Position numbers and translations under genes: made by a program. Under the pieces are notes generated by a model. The model worked only from the letters and a program-made list of their open reading frames with translations. It had not been told where the DNA came from and did not search any database. Of a stretch of 64,000 nucleotides of DNA, positions 34,662-43,271 are shown one piece after another. Each line of letters begins with the position of its first letter. The first letter of the stretch is position 1. The DNA comes from Stutzerimonas stutzeri (GTDB lineage: Bacteria > Pseudomonadota > Gammaproteobacteria > Pseudomonadales > Pseudomonadaceae), in contig NZ_JAMOIH010000005.1 of assembly GCF_024448955.1 (NCBI RefSeq), positions 247,619 through 311,618 of the forward strand, read 5' to 3'.

Positions 34662-35822
34662 ATGGATTCGACCGGTCGACCAAAGGTTCGGGTGGGCATG
34701 GTGGGCGGCGGCGAAGGCGCATTCATCGGCCAGGTGCACCGACAGGCGATGCGCCTCGACGGCCATATCGAACTGGTTTGTGGCGCCTTCAGCCGTGATC
34801 CCGAAAACAACAGGCGAAGTGGTGCGGCACTTCATCTCGACCCGCAGCGCTGCTACGAATCCTGGGAGGCGCTGCTGGCGGCCGAGCAGGCGCGACCGGC
34901 GGATCAGCGCGTGGAATTGCTGGTCATCGTCACGCCCAATCATTTGCATGCCCCCATCGCTGCGGCCGCCTTGCAAGCCGGCTTCCACGTGTTTTCTGAG
35001 AAGCCGGCAGCGCTGTCGTTGTCGGATATGCAGGCGCTTGCTGCAACCCAGGCCGACAGCGGTCGATGGTATGGACTGGCCCACACCTACCAGGGCTATC
35101 CCATGGTCTGGCAGGCGCGGCATATGGTGCAGGCCGGCGCGCTCGGTCGATTGCGCAAAATTTTTGTCGAGTATCCGCAGGGTTGGTTGAGCGAGGACCA
35201 GGCAGGGCAGGGCAACAAGCAGGCGGCCTGGCGCGGTGAGCCGGCTCAAGCGGGGCCGAGTGGCTGCATGGGTGACATCGGTATTCACGCGTTCAACCTC
35301 GCCGAGTTCGTCAGCGGCCAGCGCATCGAGCGGCTATGCGCGGATCTTGGCGTGCATGTCGCGGGACGGCAGCTAGACGATGACGGTGCTGTGCTGTTCC
35401 AGACCGACGGTGGCGCAAGCGGCGTGCTAATCGCCAGTCAGATCTGCACGGGAGAAGAGAACGCCCTGACGTTGCGCCTGTATGGCGAGCGCGGCGGTCT
35501 CGAATGGCGCCAAGAGGAGCCGAACAGCTTGATTCATCGCCCGCTTGGCGAGGCGTTGCGCGTGCTGCGTGCCGGTACCGATCAGCGTTGGCTGTGCGAT
35601 GACGCGCTTCGGCGCCTGCGACTGCCCGCCGGGCATCCCGAGGGATACCTCGAGGCGATGGCCAATCTCTATACCGACTTTGCCGCGTCCATCCGCTCGG
35701 GGCGTGCGCTCGAGGTTCCGGGTATCGATGCTGGCCTGCGTGGCATGGCCTTCATCGAGACGGTAATCGCCAGCCATCACAGCGATGCCAAGTGGACGCC
35801 CTTCGCCGCTACCGAACGATAG
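34662..35822 (+). CDS. Gfo/Idh/MocA family NAD(P)-dependent oxidoreductase
   Basis: A 386-residue sugar dehydrogenase-like protein. The N-terminal Rossmann fold carries GMVGGGEGAFIG, the substrate lysine lies in VFSEKPAA, and the conserved GDIGIHAFNLAEF motif provides the catalytic Asp/His region of the C-terminal domain. It is the first gene of a three-gene operon; the isomerase gene starts 9 bp after its stop. Members of this family oxidise or reduce a hydroxyl of sugars, inositols or glycosides. The substrate here is unknown. It is regulated by the divergent LacI repressor. Confidence 0.9.
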   Translation: MDSTGRPKVRVGMVGGGEGAFIGQVHRQAMRLDGHIELVCGAFSRDPENNRRSGAALHLDPQRCYESWEALLAAEQARPADQRVELLVIVTPNHLHAPIAAAALQAGFHVFSEKPAALSLSDMQALAATQADSGRWYGLAHTYQGYPMVWQARHMVQAGALGRLRKIFVEYPQGWLSEDQAGQGNKQAAWRGEPAQAGPSGCMGDIGIHAFNLAEFVSGQRIERLCADLGVHVAGRQLDDDGAVLFQTDGGASGVLIASQICTGEENALTLRLYGERGGLEWRQEEPNSLIHRPLGEALRVLRAGTDQRWLCDDALRRLRLPAGHPEGYLEAMANLYTDFAASIRSGRALEVPGIDAGLRGMAFIETVIASHHSDAKWTPFAATER

Positions 35823-35831
35823 GAACTCAAA

Positions 35832-36905
35832 ATGCAGCAACCCAAGACACCCAGCGGCATTCGCGGCCCGGCCATTTTCCTGGCGCAGTTCCTCGGGCCG
35901 GAAGCGCCATTCGACAACCTTCAAAACCTTGCGCGTTGGGCGGCTTCGCTCGGCTATTGCGGGGTTCAGCTTCCAACGCTCGGAACGCAATGCCTGGACC
36001 TGCAACGAGCCGCCGAGAGCCAGACCTACTGCGATGAGCTCAAGGGAATTTGCGCTGAAGCAGGCGTCGAGGTAAGCGAGCTGTCGACCCATCTGCAGGG
36101 CCAACTGGTAGCGGTGCATCCAGCATTTGACGGCCTGTTCGATGACTTCGCCCCGACCGAGCTGCGTGGCAAGCCAAAGGCCCGTACCGAGTGGGCGATC
36201 GATCAATTGCACCTCGCAGCCAAGGCCAGTCGGCGTTTGGGGCTCACAGCGCATGCGACGTTTTCCGGTGCGCTGTTATGGCCCTACATGTATCCCTGGC
36301 CACAGCGACCGAGCGGTCTGGTCGAGGAGGGCTTCGCCGAACTGGCACGGCGCTGGCGACCGATCCTCGATGCGTTCGAGGAAGCCGGGGTCGACCTGTG
36401 CTTTGAGATCCATCCCGGCGAGGACCTTCACGACGGCGCCTCCTTCGAGCGCTTCCTCGATGCGGTCGATCACCATCCCCGCGCGAAGATTCTTTACGAC
36501 CCGAGCCACATGCTGCTGCAGCAACTGGATTACCTCGGCTTCATCGACCGCTATCACGAGCGCATCGGCATGTTTCACGTCAAGGATGCGGAGTTCCGCC
36601 CGGACGCTCGTTCCGGTGTCTATGGCGGTTATCAGAGCTGGACCGATCGCCCTGGGCGCTTCCGTTCGTTGGGTGACGGCCAGATCGATTTCAAACAGAT
36701 ATTCAGCAAGCTGACGCAGTACGGCTACGAGGGCTGGGCAGTACTCGAATGGGAGTGCTGCCTCAAGGATGCCGCGCAGGGGGCCGAGGAGGGCGCCCGT
36801 TTCATTCGGCAGCAGCTGATCAACCGCGCCACACGGGCATTTGACGATTTCGCGGGCGTTGCGAGCAGCGCCTCGCGAAACCGACGTCTGCTGGGACTCG
36901 ATTAA
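35832..36905 (+). CDS. sugar phosphate isomerase/epimerase-like TIM-barrel protein
   Basis: A 357-residue xylose-isomerase-like barrel (AP endonuclease 2 superfamily). Likely metal ligands are seen in CFEIHPGEDLHD, YDPSHMLLQQLD, FHVKDAEF and AVLEWECC, in the usual order. It is the second gene of the LacI-controlled operon, with AGGAA before the ATG at 35832. Such barrels are often paired with Gfo/Idh/MocA enzymes in inositol or 3-keto-sugar catabolism. Which reaction occurs here is not visible in the sequence. Confidence 0.88.
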   Translation: MQQPKTPSGIRGPAIFLAQFLGPEAPFDNLQNLARWAASLGYCGVQLPTLGTQCLDLQRAAESQTYCDELKGICAEAGVEVSELSTHLQGQLVAVHPAFDGLFDDFAPTELRGKPKARTEWAIDQLHLAAKASRRLGLTAHATFSGALLWPYMYPWPQRPSGLVEEGFAELARRWRPILDAFEEAGVDLCFEIHPGEDLHDGASFERFLDAVDHHPRAKILYDPSHMLLQQLDYLGFIDRYHERIGMFHVKDAEFRPDARSGVYGGYQSWTDRPGRFRSLGDGQIDFKQIFSKLTQYGYEGWAVLEWECCLKDAAQGAEEGARFIRQQLINRATRAFDDFAGVASSASRNRRLLGLD

Positions 36906-36947
36906 GACGTTCTCCTGATAAACGTGCACAACAATAAGGACAAGACC

Positions 36948-38186
36948 ATGAGCACACTCAATGCGCGGCTGAGCCTGATGATGTTTCTGCAGTTCTTCAT
37001 CTGGGGCGGCTGGTTCGTCACCCTCGGCACCTTTCTGGCTAACAACCTGAGCGCGACCGGCGGCCAGATCGGTATGGCGTTCTCGACTCAATCCTGGGGC
37101 GCAATTTTGGCGCCGTTCGTGATCGGCCTGATCGCCGATCGCTACTTCAACGCCGAACGCTTGCTCGCCATCCTGCATCTGGTCGGCGCCGTGTTGTTGT
37201 TCCAGCTTTACCGGGCCAGTGACTTCAGTGCGTTCTATCCCTACGTGCTGGGCTACATGATCGTTTACATGCCCACATTAGCCTTGGTGAATGCCGTGGC
37301 CTTCCGGCAGATGCGTGACCCCGCGCAGGAGTTTTCGAAGATTCGTGTCTGGGGCACAGTGGGTTGGATCATCGCCGGCTTGGTGATCAGTTTTCTGTTC
37401 GGCTGGGATTCCCAGCAAGCCATCGCGGCCGGTGCGCTACGCAACACCTTCCTGATGTGCGCCATCGCCTCGGCGCTGCTGGGGCTGTACAGCTTCAGCC
37501 TGCCAAGCACACCGCCGCTGGCCCGGCGCGAGCAGGGCGGGCTCAAGGAAGCCCTGGGTCTGGATGCACTCAAGCTACTGAAGGATCGCAGCTTCGCGAT
37601 CTTCTTCCTCGCCTCGGTGCTGATCTGCATTCCACTAGCCTTCTACTACCAGAACGCCAACCCCTTTCTCGCCGAGATCGGCGTGGACAACCCGACCGGC
37701 AAAATGACCCTGGGGCAGATTTCCGAGGTGCTGTTCATGTTGCTGCTGCCGCTGTTCATCCAGCGCTTCGGCATCAAGAAGACCCTGCTGCTGGGGATGC
37801 TCGCCTGGACGTTGCGCTATGCGCTGTTCGCCTACGGTAACAACGGCGATCTGCTGTTCATGCTGGTGGCCGGTATCGCCTTGCACGGGATCTGCTATGA
37901 CTTCTTCTTCGTCTCTGGCCAGATATATACCGACGCCAAGGCTGGCGAGACGTACAAGGGTTCAGCACAAGGCTTGATCACGCTGGCGACCTATGGTGTT
38001 GGCATGCTCATCGGCTTCTGGGTAGCCGGAAAGGTCACCGATCATTTCGCGACCATGGACGGCCACGATTGGCAAAGCATCTGGCTGTTCCCGGCGGTAT
38101 TCGCATTGGGTGTCTTCCTGACGTTCCTGTTCGCCTTTCGCGAACAACGGCCGGCAGGGCTCGCGTCCGCTGCCAAGACGGCTTGA
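36948..38186 (+). CDS. MFS permease of the nucleoside/sugar:H+ symporter type
   Basis: A 412-residue major-facilitator protein with twelve likely helices, starting MSTLNARLSLMMFLQFFIWGGWFV. It resembles the NupG-like branch often found beside Gfo/Idh/MocA and TIM-barrel genes. I start at the ATG of 36948, with AAGGA just upstream. Eight further codons are open. As the last gene of the operon it probably imports the sugar or glycoside handled by the two enzymes (inference). A terminator-like hairpin follows directly. Confidence 0.88.
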   Translation: MSTLNARLSLMMFLQFFIWGGWFVTLGTFLANNLSATGGQIGMAFSTQSWGAILAPFVIGLIADRYFNAERLLAILHLVGAVLLFQLYRASDFSAFYPYVLGYMIVYMPTLALVNAVAFRQMRDPAQEFSKIRVWGTVGWIIAGLVISFLFGWDSQQAIAAGALRNTFLMCAIASALLGLYSFSLPSTPPLARREQGGLKEALGLDALKLLKDRSFAIFFLASVLICIPLAFYYQNANPFLAEIGVDNPTGKMTLGQISEVLFMLLLPLFIQRFGIKKTLLLGMLAWTLRYALFAYGNNGDLLFMLVAGIALHGICYDFFFVSGQIYTDAKAGETYKGSAQGLITLATYGVGMLIGFWVAGKVTDHFATMDGHDWQSIWLFPAVFALGVFLTFLFAFREQRPAGLASAAKTA

Positions 38187-38190
38187 GGGA

Positions 38191-38221
38191 AAACCGCCGG
38201 TCGCTTATGGCCGGCGGTTTC
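38191..38221 (+). terminator. terminator of the sugar operon
   Basis: A perfect 10-bp stem, AAACCGCCGG/CCGGCGGTTT, with a 10-nt loop begins 4 bp after the permease stop. The U-tract is short (TTT within the stem end). Confidence 0.65.
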
Positions 38222-38388
38222 CATGCCGGCAAACGCGTAGCGACGTTTAGCCAGCGCTACGAAAGATGAATGGGTCCGATGGCCGTGCCCGCATTTGCAC
38301 AAATCTTCTATGACTGCCCGCAATCTCCTAACAGAATGCAGGTTCGCAGGCCTTCGGCCTGTAGTCATTCGTCATCGAAGAGCCAACC

Positions 38389-39228
38389 ATGGGTGCCAAC
38401 AGCTGGGTCGATCTGAAGCTGGATGCCGAAACGGGCATCGAGACCATTCGTGCTCATTTCGAGGGTCATGCCTACGACCCGCATTGGCATGACAGCTATC
38501 TCGTCGGCTTTACGGAGCAGGGCGTGCAGCAGTTTCATTGCCGCAAGGTGTTGCATAGCAGCACGGCGGGGCAGGCGTTCTTGCTGGAGCCCGGTGAGAT
38601 TCATGACGGCCATGCCCCAGCGCCCGACGGCTTCACCTATTCGATGCTCTACCTGCAGCCGCAATGGCTCGAAATGCAGCTGCGGACGCTGTTCGAAGAG
38701 GCGCCCGAGCATTGCTTGCCAAGCTTTGTCGAAACCTTGGCGAGCGAGCCGGATTTGGTCAATCACATCGCTCGTGCATTCCAGGCATTGCACGGCGCGG
38801 ACCTGCGAATCGTCCGGCATGCGGCGCTGGATGCGTTGCTCGAAAAACTGTCTAGCCACGTTCACTGGCGGCAGAAGACGGAGCTGAACCCGCGGTTGCC
38901 TGCGGTGGCGATCAGGGCGCGGGAGTTTTTGCATGCTCACTTGGATCAGGATATCGGTCTGGATGACTTGGCGCAGGTCACCGATGTGGATCGCTTCCGG
39001 CTGTCCAGAGCGTTCAAGGCGGCATTCGGCCTGGCGCCGCATGCCTATCTGGTGCAGCTGCGCCTCAGTCTGGCGCGCAAGCTGTTGCGTCAGGGACTGG
39101 CTCCGGCGAGCGTCGCGGTGCAGCTGGGGTTCGCCGACCAAAGCCATCTCGGTCGCTGGTTCCGTCGTGCCTATGGCCTGAGCCCGGCGGCCTATCGCAA
39201 GCGCTGCTCAAACCTTCCAGACCGCTGA
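38389..39228 (+). CDS. AraC-family transcriptional regulator
   Basis: A 279-residue regulator with an N-terminal cupin sensing domain (HWHDSYLVGFTEQGVQQFHC) and a C-terminal double helix-turn-helix (about residues 175-275, DLAQVTDVDRFRLSRAFK and VAVQLGFADQSHLGRWFRR). It is followed 95 bp later by a LysE-type exporter gene on the same strand, a pairing common in pseudomonads. The likely role is to sense an amino acid or related metabolite and switch on the exporter. Confidence 0.92.
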   Translation: MGANSWVDLKLDAETGIETIRAHFEGHAYDPHWHDSYLVGFTEQGVQQFHCRKVLHSSTAGQAFLLEPGEIHDGHAPAPDGFTYSMLYLQPQWLEMQLRTLFEEAPEHCLPSFVETLASEPDLVNHIARAFQALHGADLRIVRHAALDALLEKLSSHVHWRQKTELNPRLPAVAIRAREFLHAHLDQDIGLDDLAQVTDVDRFRLSRAFKAAFGLAPHAYLVQLRLSLARKLLRQGLAPASVAVQLGFADQSHLGRWFRRAYGLSPAAYRKRCSNLPDR

Positions 39229-39323
39229 CGCGCCCCGGCGGAACATGGCAGAAAAGCCCATTCGGAGTTTCTGCCCATGCTTTCGATTCTTTCAAAGCCC
39301 CGAATTCATTGGGAGTTGGCGCG

Positions 39324-39917
39324 ATGAGCCAGTTCCTGCCATTCGTTCTGTTTGCTTTCGTGGCGTCGATTACGCCTGGGCCGACCAACATTCTGGTTCT
39401 CAGCAACAGCAGCCTGTATGGATTACGCGCCGCATTGTCCATTGTCCTGGGCGCCTGTGCCGGAGCGGCGGCGATCGTGCTGCTGGTTGGATGGGGACTG
39501 GGAGGGGTTTTGCTGCGTTATCCCATGGTGCAGCAGGGTATGGCCTGGCTCGGTGTGGCCTGGATCAGCATGTTGGCCTGGCAGCTGTTCCGTAGCCCGG
39601 CGACCGGACTCGACACGGATCTAAAAAGCAAGCGCATGGGTGCCTGCGGAGGCGCCGCGTTGCAGCTGATCAACCCCAAGACCTGGATGATGGCGTTCGC
39701 GGTTATCAGCGTTTTTACCGGAACGGATGCCGGCTCGTCTCAGTACGCTGTTTACGCCTTGATCTTCTTTCTCGTCGCGGTGCTTTGCCTGGCTGCATGG
39801 GCCGTGCTCGGCCGGGGCGCGGCACGGGTTCTGCGTTCGGCGCGTTCGTTACGGCGCTTCAATCAGGGCATGGCGCTGTTGTTGCTCGCTTCGGCCTGGG
39901 CAAGCCTGCTGGCATGA
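39324..39917 (+). CDS. LysE/RhtB-family amino-acid exporter
   Basis: A 197-residue inner-membrane protein with about six helices. The family signature is present at the N terminus (ASITPGPTNILVLSNSS) and in NPKTWMMAFAVI. GGGAG lies before the ATG at 39324, which is preferred over an upstream start at 39309. It is adjacent to and co-oriented with the AraC-type regulator. Substrate unknown. A 205-bp spacer follows before pgm, without other features. Confidence 0.9.
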   Translation: MSQFLPFVLFAFVASITPGPTNILVLSNSSLYGLRAALSIVLGACAGAAAIVLLVGWGLGGVLLRYPMVQQGMAWLGVAWISMLAWQLFRSPATGLDTDLKSKRMGACGGAALQLINPKTWMMAFAVISVFTGTDAGSSQYAVYALIFFLVAVLCLAAWAVLGRGAARVLRSARSLRRFNQGMALLLLASAWASLLA

Positions 39918-40122
39918 AAGGAAGCGGGCTTCGTCGCGGTGATAAACGGCAATATCATGCGCGCCTGAGCTAGCCAAACATTCCGCCTGCTGCATGGGGA
40001 ACCAAAGCCCCTGAGCGGATGGTCTTAGCGCGTACATAAAACATTGATTGATGCCTTGTTTGCTCCCGTGCGGCCCGCGGTTTGCCTGAGGCCACGTTTT
40101 CATTCTTCCAAAGGAACGACAG

Positions 40123-41787
40123 ATGAGTCTCGACCTCAACGCAGGACGCTTGCCTGAAGAACACACCCTGACCAACCTCCCGCGCCTGATTTCGCGCTAC
40201 TACAGCGAGCGTCCCGATCCCTCGGATCCGGCGCAGCAGGTCTCGTTCGGCACCTCCGGTCATCGCGGCTCGTCGCTGAAGAACAGCTTCAACGAGTGGC
40301 ACATCCTTGCCGTGACCCAGGCGATCTGCGATTACCGCCGCGAGCAGGGCATCGACGGTCCGATTTTCGTTGGCATGGATACCCATGCGCTGTCTGAACC
40401 GGCGTTCGTTTCCGCGCTTGAAGTGCTGGCGGCCAACGGCGTCGAGACGCGCATCGACGCCGGCGGCAGCGAAACCAATGGTGAGCCGGGCTACACGCCG
40501 ACGCCGGCCATCTCCAACGCCATCCTCGAATACAACGCGGGCCGCAGCGGTGGCTTGGCCGATGGCATCGTCATCACCCCGTCGCATAACCCGCCAGCCG
40601 ATGGCGGCTTCAAGTACAACCCCACCAACGGCGGCCCGGCGGATACCGGCGTGACCAAGTGGATTCAGGATCGCGCTAACGCGCTGCTGGTCGCTGGGCT
40701 CAAAGGTGTGCAGCGAATGGATTATTCGCAAGCGCTTAAGGCTCCGACCACCCAGCGCTTCGATTTCATCGATAGCTACGTGGGGGGCCTGGATCAGGTG
40801 ATCGACCTCGAAGCGATCCGTAACTCCGGCCTGAAGTTCGGCGTCGACCCGCTCGGCGGTGCCGGCGTGCATTACTGGACGCGCGTCGCCGAACGTTACG
40901 GGCTACCGCTCGACGTGCTCTCGACGCGCGTCGATCCGACCTTCCGCTTCATGCGCCTGGATTGGGACGGCAAGATCCGCATGGATTGCAGCTCGCCACA
41001 CGCCATGGCTGGTTTGATCGAGAACAAGGACCGCTTCGACGTGTCCTTTGCCTGTGACACGGACCATGACCGCCATGGCATCGTTGCGCGCTCGGTTGGG
41101 CTGCTGAACCCCAACCATTACCTGGCCGTTGCGATCGAGTATCTGTTTACCCACCGCCCCGAATGGAGCGCGCAGGCCGGGATCGGCAAGACGCTGGTCT
41201 CGTCGTCGATGATCGATCGGGTCGCCAAGGGCATCGACCGTCAGGTCGTGGAAGTGCCGGTGGGCTTCAAGTGGTTCGTCGATGGCTTGATGGATGGCAG
41301 CTTGGGCTTTGGCGGCGAAGAGTCGGCGGGTGCGTCCTTCCTGCGCAAGAACGGCGGCGCTTGGTCGACCGACAAGGACGGCCTGATTCTCGGCCTGCTG
41401 GCGGCGGAGATCACTGCTGTAACCGGCAAGGACCCGGGCGAGCGCTATCAGGCGCTGACCGAGCGTTTCGGTGCGCCGGTGTACCAGCGTATCGACGCTC
41501 CGGCCGATCGCGAGCAGAAGGCCAAACTGGGCAAACTCTCGGCCTCGCAGGTGAAAGCGGGCGATCTAGCCGGCCAGCCGATCACGCAGATTCTCACCGA
41601 AGCGCCGGGCAACGGCGCCGCTATTGGCGGGCTCAAGGTCGTGACCGATAACGGCTGGTTCGCCGCTCGGCCCTCCGGTACCGAGGACGTCTACAAGATC
41701 TATGCTGAAAGCTTCGAAGGCGATGCGCATTTGAGGCGTATCCAGGAAGAAGCCAAGGCACTGGTGGACGGCGTGCTGGCCGGGTGA
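40123..41787 (+). CDS. pgm: alpha-D-glucose phosphate-specific phosphoglucomutase
   Basis: The enzyme interconverts glucose-1-phosphate and glucose-6-phosphate, linking glycolysis to glycogen, trehalose and surface polysaccharide precursors. The 554 residues carry the phospho-serine loop [12 protein letters not shown] (Ser154), the metal-binding DTDHDRHG, the sugar-binding GEESAG and the C-terminal phosphate-binding [22 protein letters not shown] precedes the ATG at 40123. It is probably monocistronic. Confidence 0.97.
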   Translation: MSLDLNAGRLPEEHTLTNLPRLISRYYSERPDPSDPAQQVSFGTSGHRGSSLKNSFNEWHILAVTQAICDYRREQGIDGPIFVGMDTHALSEPAFVSALEVLAANGVETRIDAGGSETNGEPGYTPTPAISNAILEYNAGRSGGLADGIVITPSHNPPADGGFKYNPTNGGPADTGVTKWIQDRANALLVAGLKGVQRMDYSQALKAPTTQRFDFIDSYVGGLDQVIDLEAIRNSGLKFGVDPLGGAGVHYWTRVAERYGLPLDVLSTRVDPTFRFMRLDWDGKIRMDCSSPHAMAGLIENKDRFDVSFACDTDHDRHGIVARSVGLLNPNHYLAVAIEYLFTHRPEWSAQAGIGKTLVSSSMIDRVAKGIDRQVVEVPVGFKWFVDGLMDGSLGFGGEESAGASFLRKNGGAWSTDKDGLILGLLAAEITAVTGKDPGERYQALTERFGAPVYQRIDAPADREQKAKLGKLSASQVKAGDLAGQPITQILTEAPGNGAAIGGLKVVTDNGWFAARPSGTEDVYKIYAESFEGDAHLRRIQEEAKALVDGVLAG

Positions 41788-41917
41788 GGTGAGGAGTGAC
41801 TGGCTGGTGTTCGGTGAAAGCGATGGATTCGCTGGACGCCGGCGAGTTGCTTGCGCCGAAGTGCGTGGACGGTTGCGATGGCGCCGCGACTACCGGCGCG
41901 TATCGAGCCCGATGGGC

Positions 41918-41987
41918 TGTCCAGCGGCTCGGACATAGGTTCGGGCTGCCATGTGTCGCTTTATGAGCATGTACAGGATGCTGGACA
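41918..41987 (+). promoter_or_regulatory. two upstream activator sites of bdhA (probable HbcR sites)
   Basis: Two dyads of the form TGTCCA-N6-TGGACA occur: TGTCCA-GCGGCT-CGGACA (41918-41935, one mismatch) and TGTACA-GGATGC-TGGACA (41970-41987, one mismatch). Their starts are 52 bp apart, about five helical turns, and they lie about 100-170 bp upstream of the bdhA sigma-54 promoter, the usual place for enhancer-binding proteins. The same dyad recurs upstream of dctP. Confidence 0.75.
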
Positions 41988-42085
41988 TTGAGTTGAGCAA
42001 CTGACGGGTAAGGACACCCAACTCCTTCATTCGAGCGCGCGCTATGTCGGGCGCCTCGATCTTTTTGCACGACCGCTCGCCGCTC

Positions 42086-42101
42086 TGGCATGGCTTTCGC
42101 T
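42086..42101 (+). promoter_or_regulatory. sigma-54 (RpoN) promoter of bdhA
   Basis: TGGCATGGCTTTCGCT has the invariant -24 GG and -12 GC at exact spacing and differs from TGGCACG-N4-TTGCW at only two positions. The predicted start is near 42112, which gives a leader of about 250 nt before bdhA. Confidence 0.82.
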
Positions 42102-42130
42102 CTGGTTTTCCAGTCTCGCTTGTTTCCGTA

Positions 42131-42160
42131 CCGCACCGTCGATGTAGACCGACGGTGCGG
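42131..42160 (+). other. leader hairpin of the bdhA transcript
   Basis: A perfect 11-bp stem (CCGCACCGTCG/CGACGGTGCGG) with an 8-nt loop lies about 20 nt after the predicted start of transcription. No U-tract follows, so it is not an obvious terminator. It may stabilise the message. Confidence 0.55.
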
Positions 42161-42193
42161 GCGGCGCGATCAGAACAATAAGGAAAACCGTAC

Positions 42194-42364
42194 ATGAAAG
42201 CCCTACGCGAACTTCTCAGCGGATCAGCCGCCGGCACCCGACCGTCCCGCTTTTCCATTATCCCGCCCAGCATGCTTCGTAACAGCCGCTACTCTGATTG
42301 TCATCAGGGTGCCATGCGCACCGCTGTCCTGATCGTTACACGCAGCAATCGGAGACAGCCATGA
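42194..42364 (+). CDS. possible 56-residue leader ORF overlapping bdhA
   Basis: An ATG at 42194 with AAGGA upstream opens a frame of 56 codons (MKALRELLSGSAAG...) whose stop overlaps the bdhA start codon (CCATGA). Nothing is recognisable in the peptide, and its composition is rich in Arg and Ser. Translational coupling to bdhA is possible, but the frame may be chance. It is kept as a candidate because of its Shine-Dalgarno sequence and the exact start/stop overlap. Confidence 0.25.
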   Translation: MKALRELLSGSAAGTRPSRFSIIPPSMLRNSRYSDCHQGAMRTAVLIVTRSNRRQP

Positions 42365-43131
42365 TTCTGAAAGGCAAAGCAGCCCTGGTCACCGGTTCGA
42401 CCAGCGGGATCGGTCTGGGCATCGCCTGCAAACTGGCGGAGGCGGGCGCCGACGTGATGCTCAACGGCTTCGGCGATGTGGAAGCGGCCATCGCTCGCGT
42501 ATCCGGCTATGGCACCCGCGTGCTGCATCACTCGGCCGACGTCTCCGACGCCGAACAGATCGCGGCGATGGTTAACCAGACCGAGCGTGATTTCGGTTCC
42601 CTCGATGTGCTGGTCAACAACGCCGGCATTCAGCATGTCGCTCCGGTCGAAAGTTTCCCGGTCGAGCGTTGGGACAGCATCATCGCCATCAATCTGTCCT
42701 CGGTATTCCACACCATGCGTTTGGCGCTGCCGGGCATGCGCGAGCGCAACTGGGGGCGGATCGTCAACATCTCCTCGGTTCACGGCCTGGTGGCTTCGGC
42801 GCAGAAATCGGCCTACGTGGCCGCCAAGCACGGGGTGATCGGCCTGACCAAGACGGTCGCGCTGGAAACCGCATCCACCTCAGTCACCTGCAACGCGCTC
42901 TGCCCAGGCTGGGTACTGACGCCGCTGGTACAGCAGCAGATCGACAGCAAGACGCAAACCCATGGCGACCCGGTCCGCGCGACGCGGGAGCTGCTGATGG
43001 AGAAGCAACCTTCGCTGGATTTCGTGACGCCCGAGGAGCTGGGTGATCTGACGCTATTTCTCTGTAGCGACGCCGCCAAGCAGGTACGCGGCGCAGCCTG
43101 GAACGTCGATGGCGGCTGGCTGGCGCAGTGA
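42361..43131 (+). CDS. bdhA: 3-hydroxybutyrate dehydrogenase
   Basis: This NAD-dependent short-chain dehydrogenase oxidises (R)-3-hydroxybutyrate to acetoacetate. It has 256 residues: cofactor loop TGSTSGIGLG (11-20), NNAG near 87-90, catalytic Ser139, Tyr152 and Lys156 (SAYVAAKHG), and the bacterial HBDH C terminus GAAWNVDGGWLAQ. GGAGA lies 6 bp before the ATG at 42361. A sigma-54 promoter and two activator dyads lie upstream, and the sigma-54 activator gene assigned as hbcR lies 2.5 kb downstream. Control of bdhA by RpoN and an enhancer-binding protein is established in P. aeruginosa. Confidence 0.95.
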   Translation: MILKGKAALVTGSTSGIGLGIACKLAEAGADVMLNGFGDVEAAIARVSGYGTRVLHHSADVSDAEQIAAMVNQTERDFGSLDVLVNNAGIQHVAPVESFPVERWDSIIAINLSSVFHTMRLALPGMRERNWGRIVNISSVHGLVASAQKSAYVAAKHGVIGLTKTVALETASTSVTCNALCPGWVLTPLVQQQIDSKTQTHGDPVRATRELLMEKQPSLDFVTPEELGDLTLFLCSDAAKQVRGAAWNVDGGWLAQ

Positions 43132-43271
43132 CGCTGCGGGCCTGATCGACCGTGCTGTGGCAACCCTTCACGTTTAACGCACTTAGGAACGGCGCCTGAG
43201 CTCTATGCGCTGGTGAGCAGTTGCGGTTCGCCAATGGTTGGCGCGCTGCCTTCATAAGGATTGACGTCTCG

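Noticed and set aside
41890..42273. Minus-strand ORF of 127 codons upstream of bdhA
   Set aside because: No recognisable protein features, and the stretch contains the activator dyads, sigma-54 promoter and leader hairpin of bdhA.
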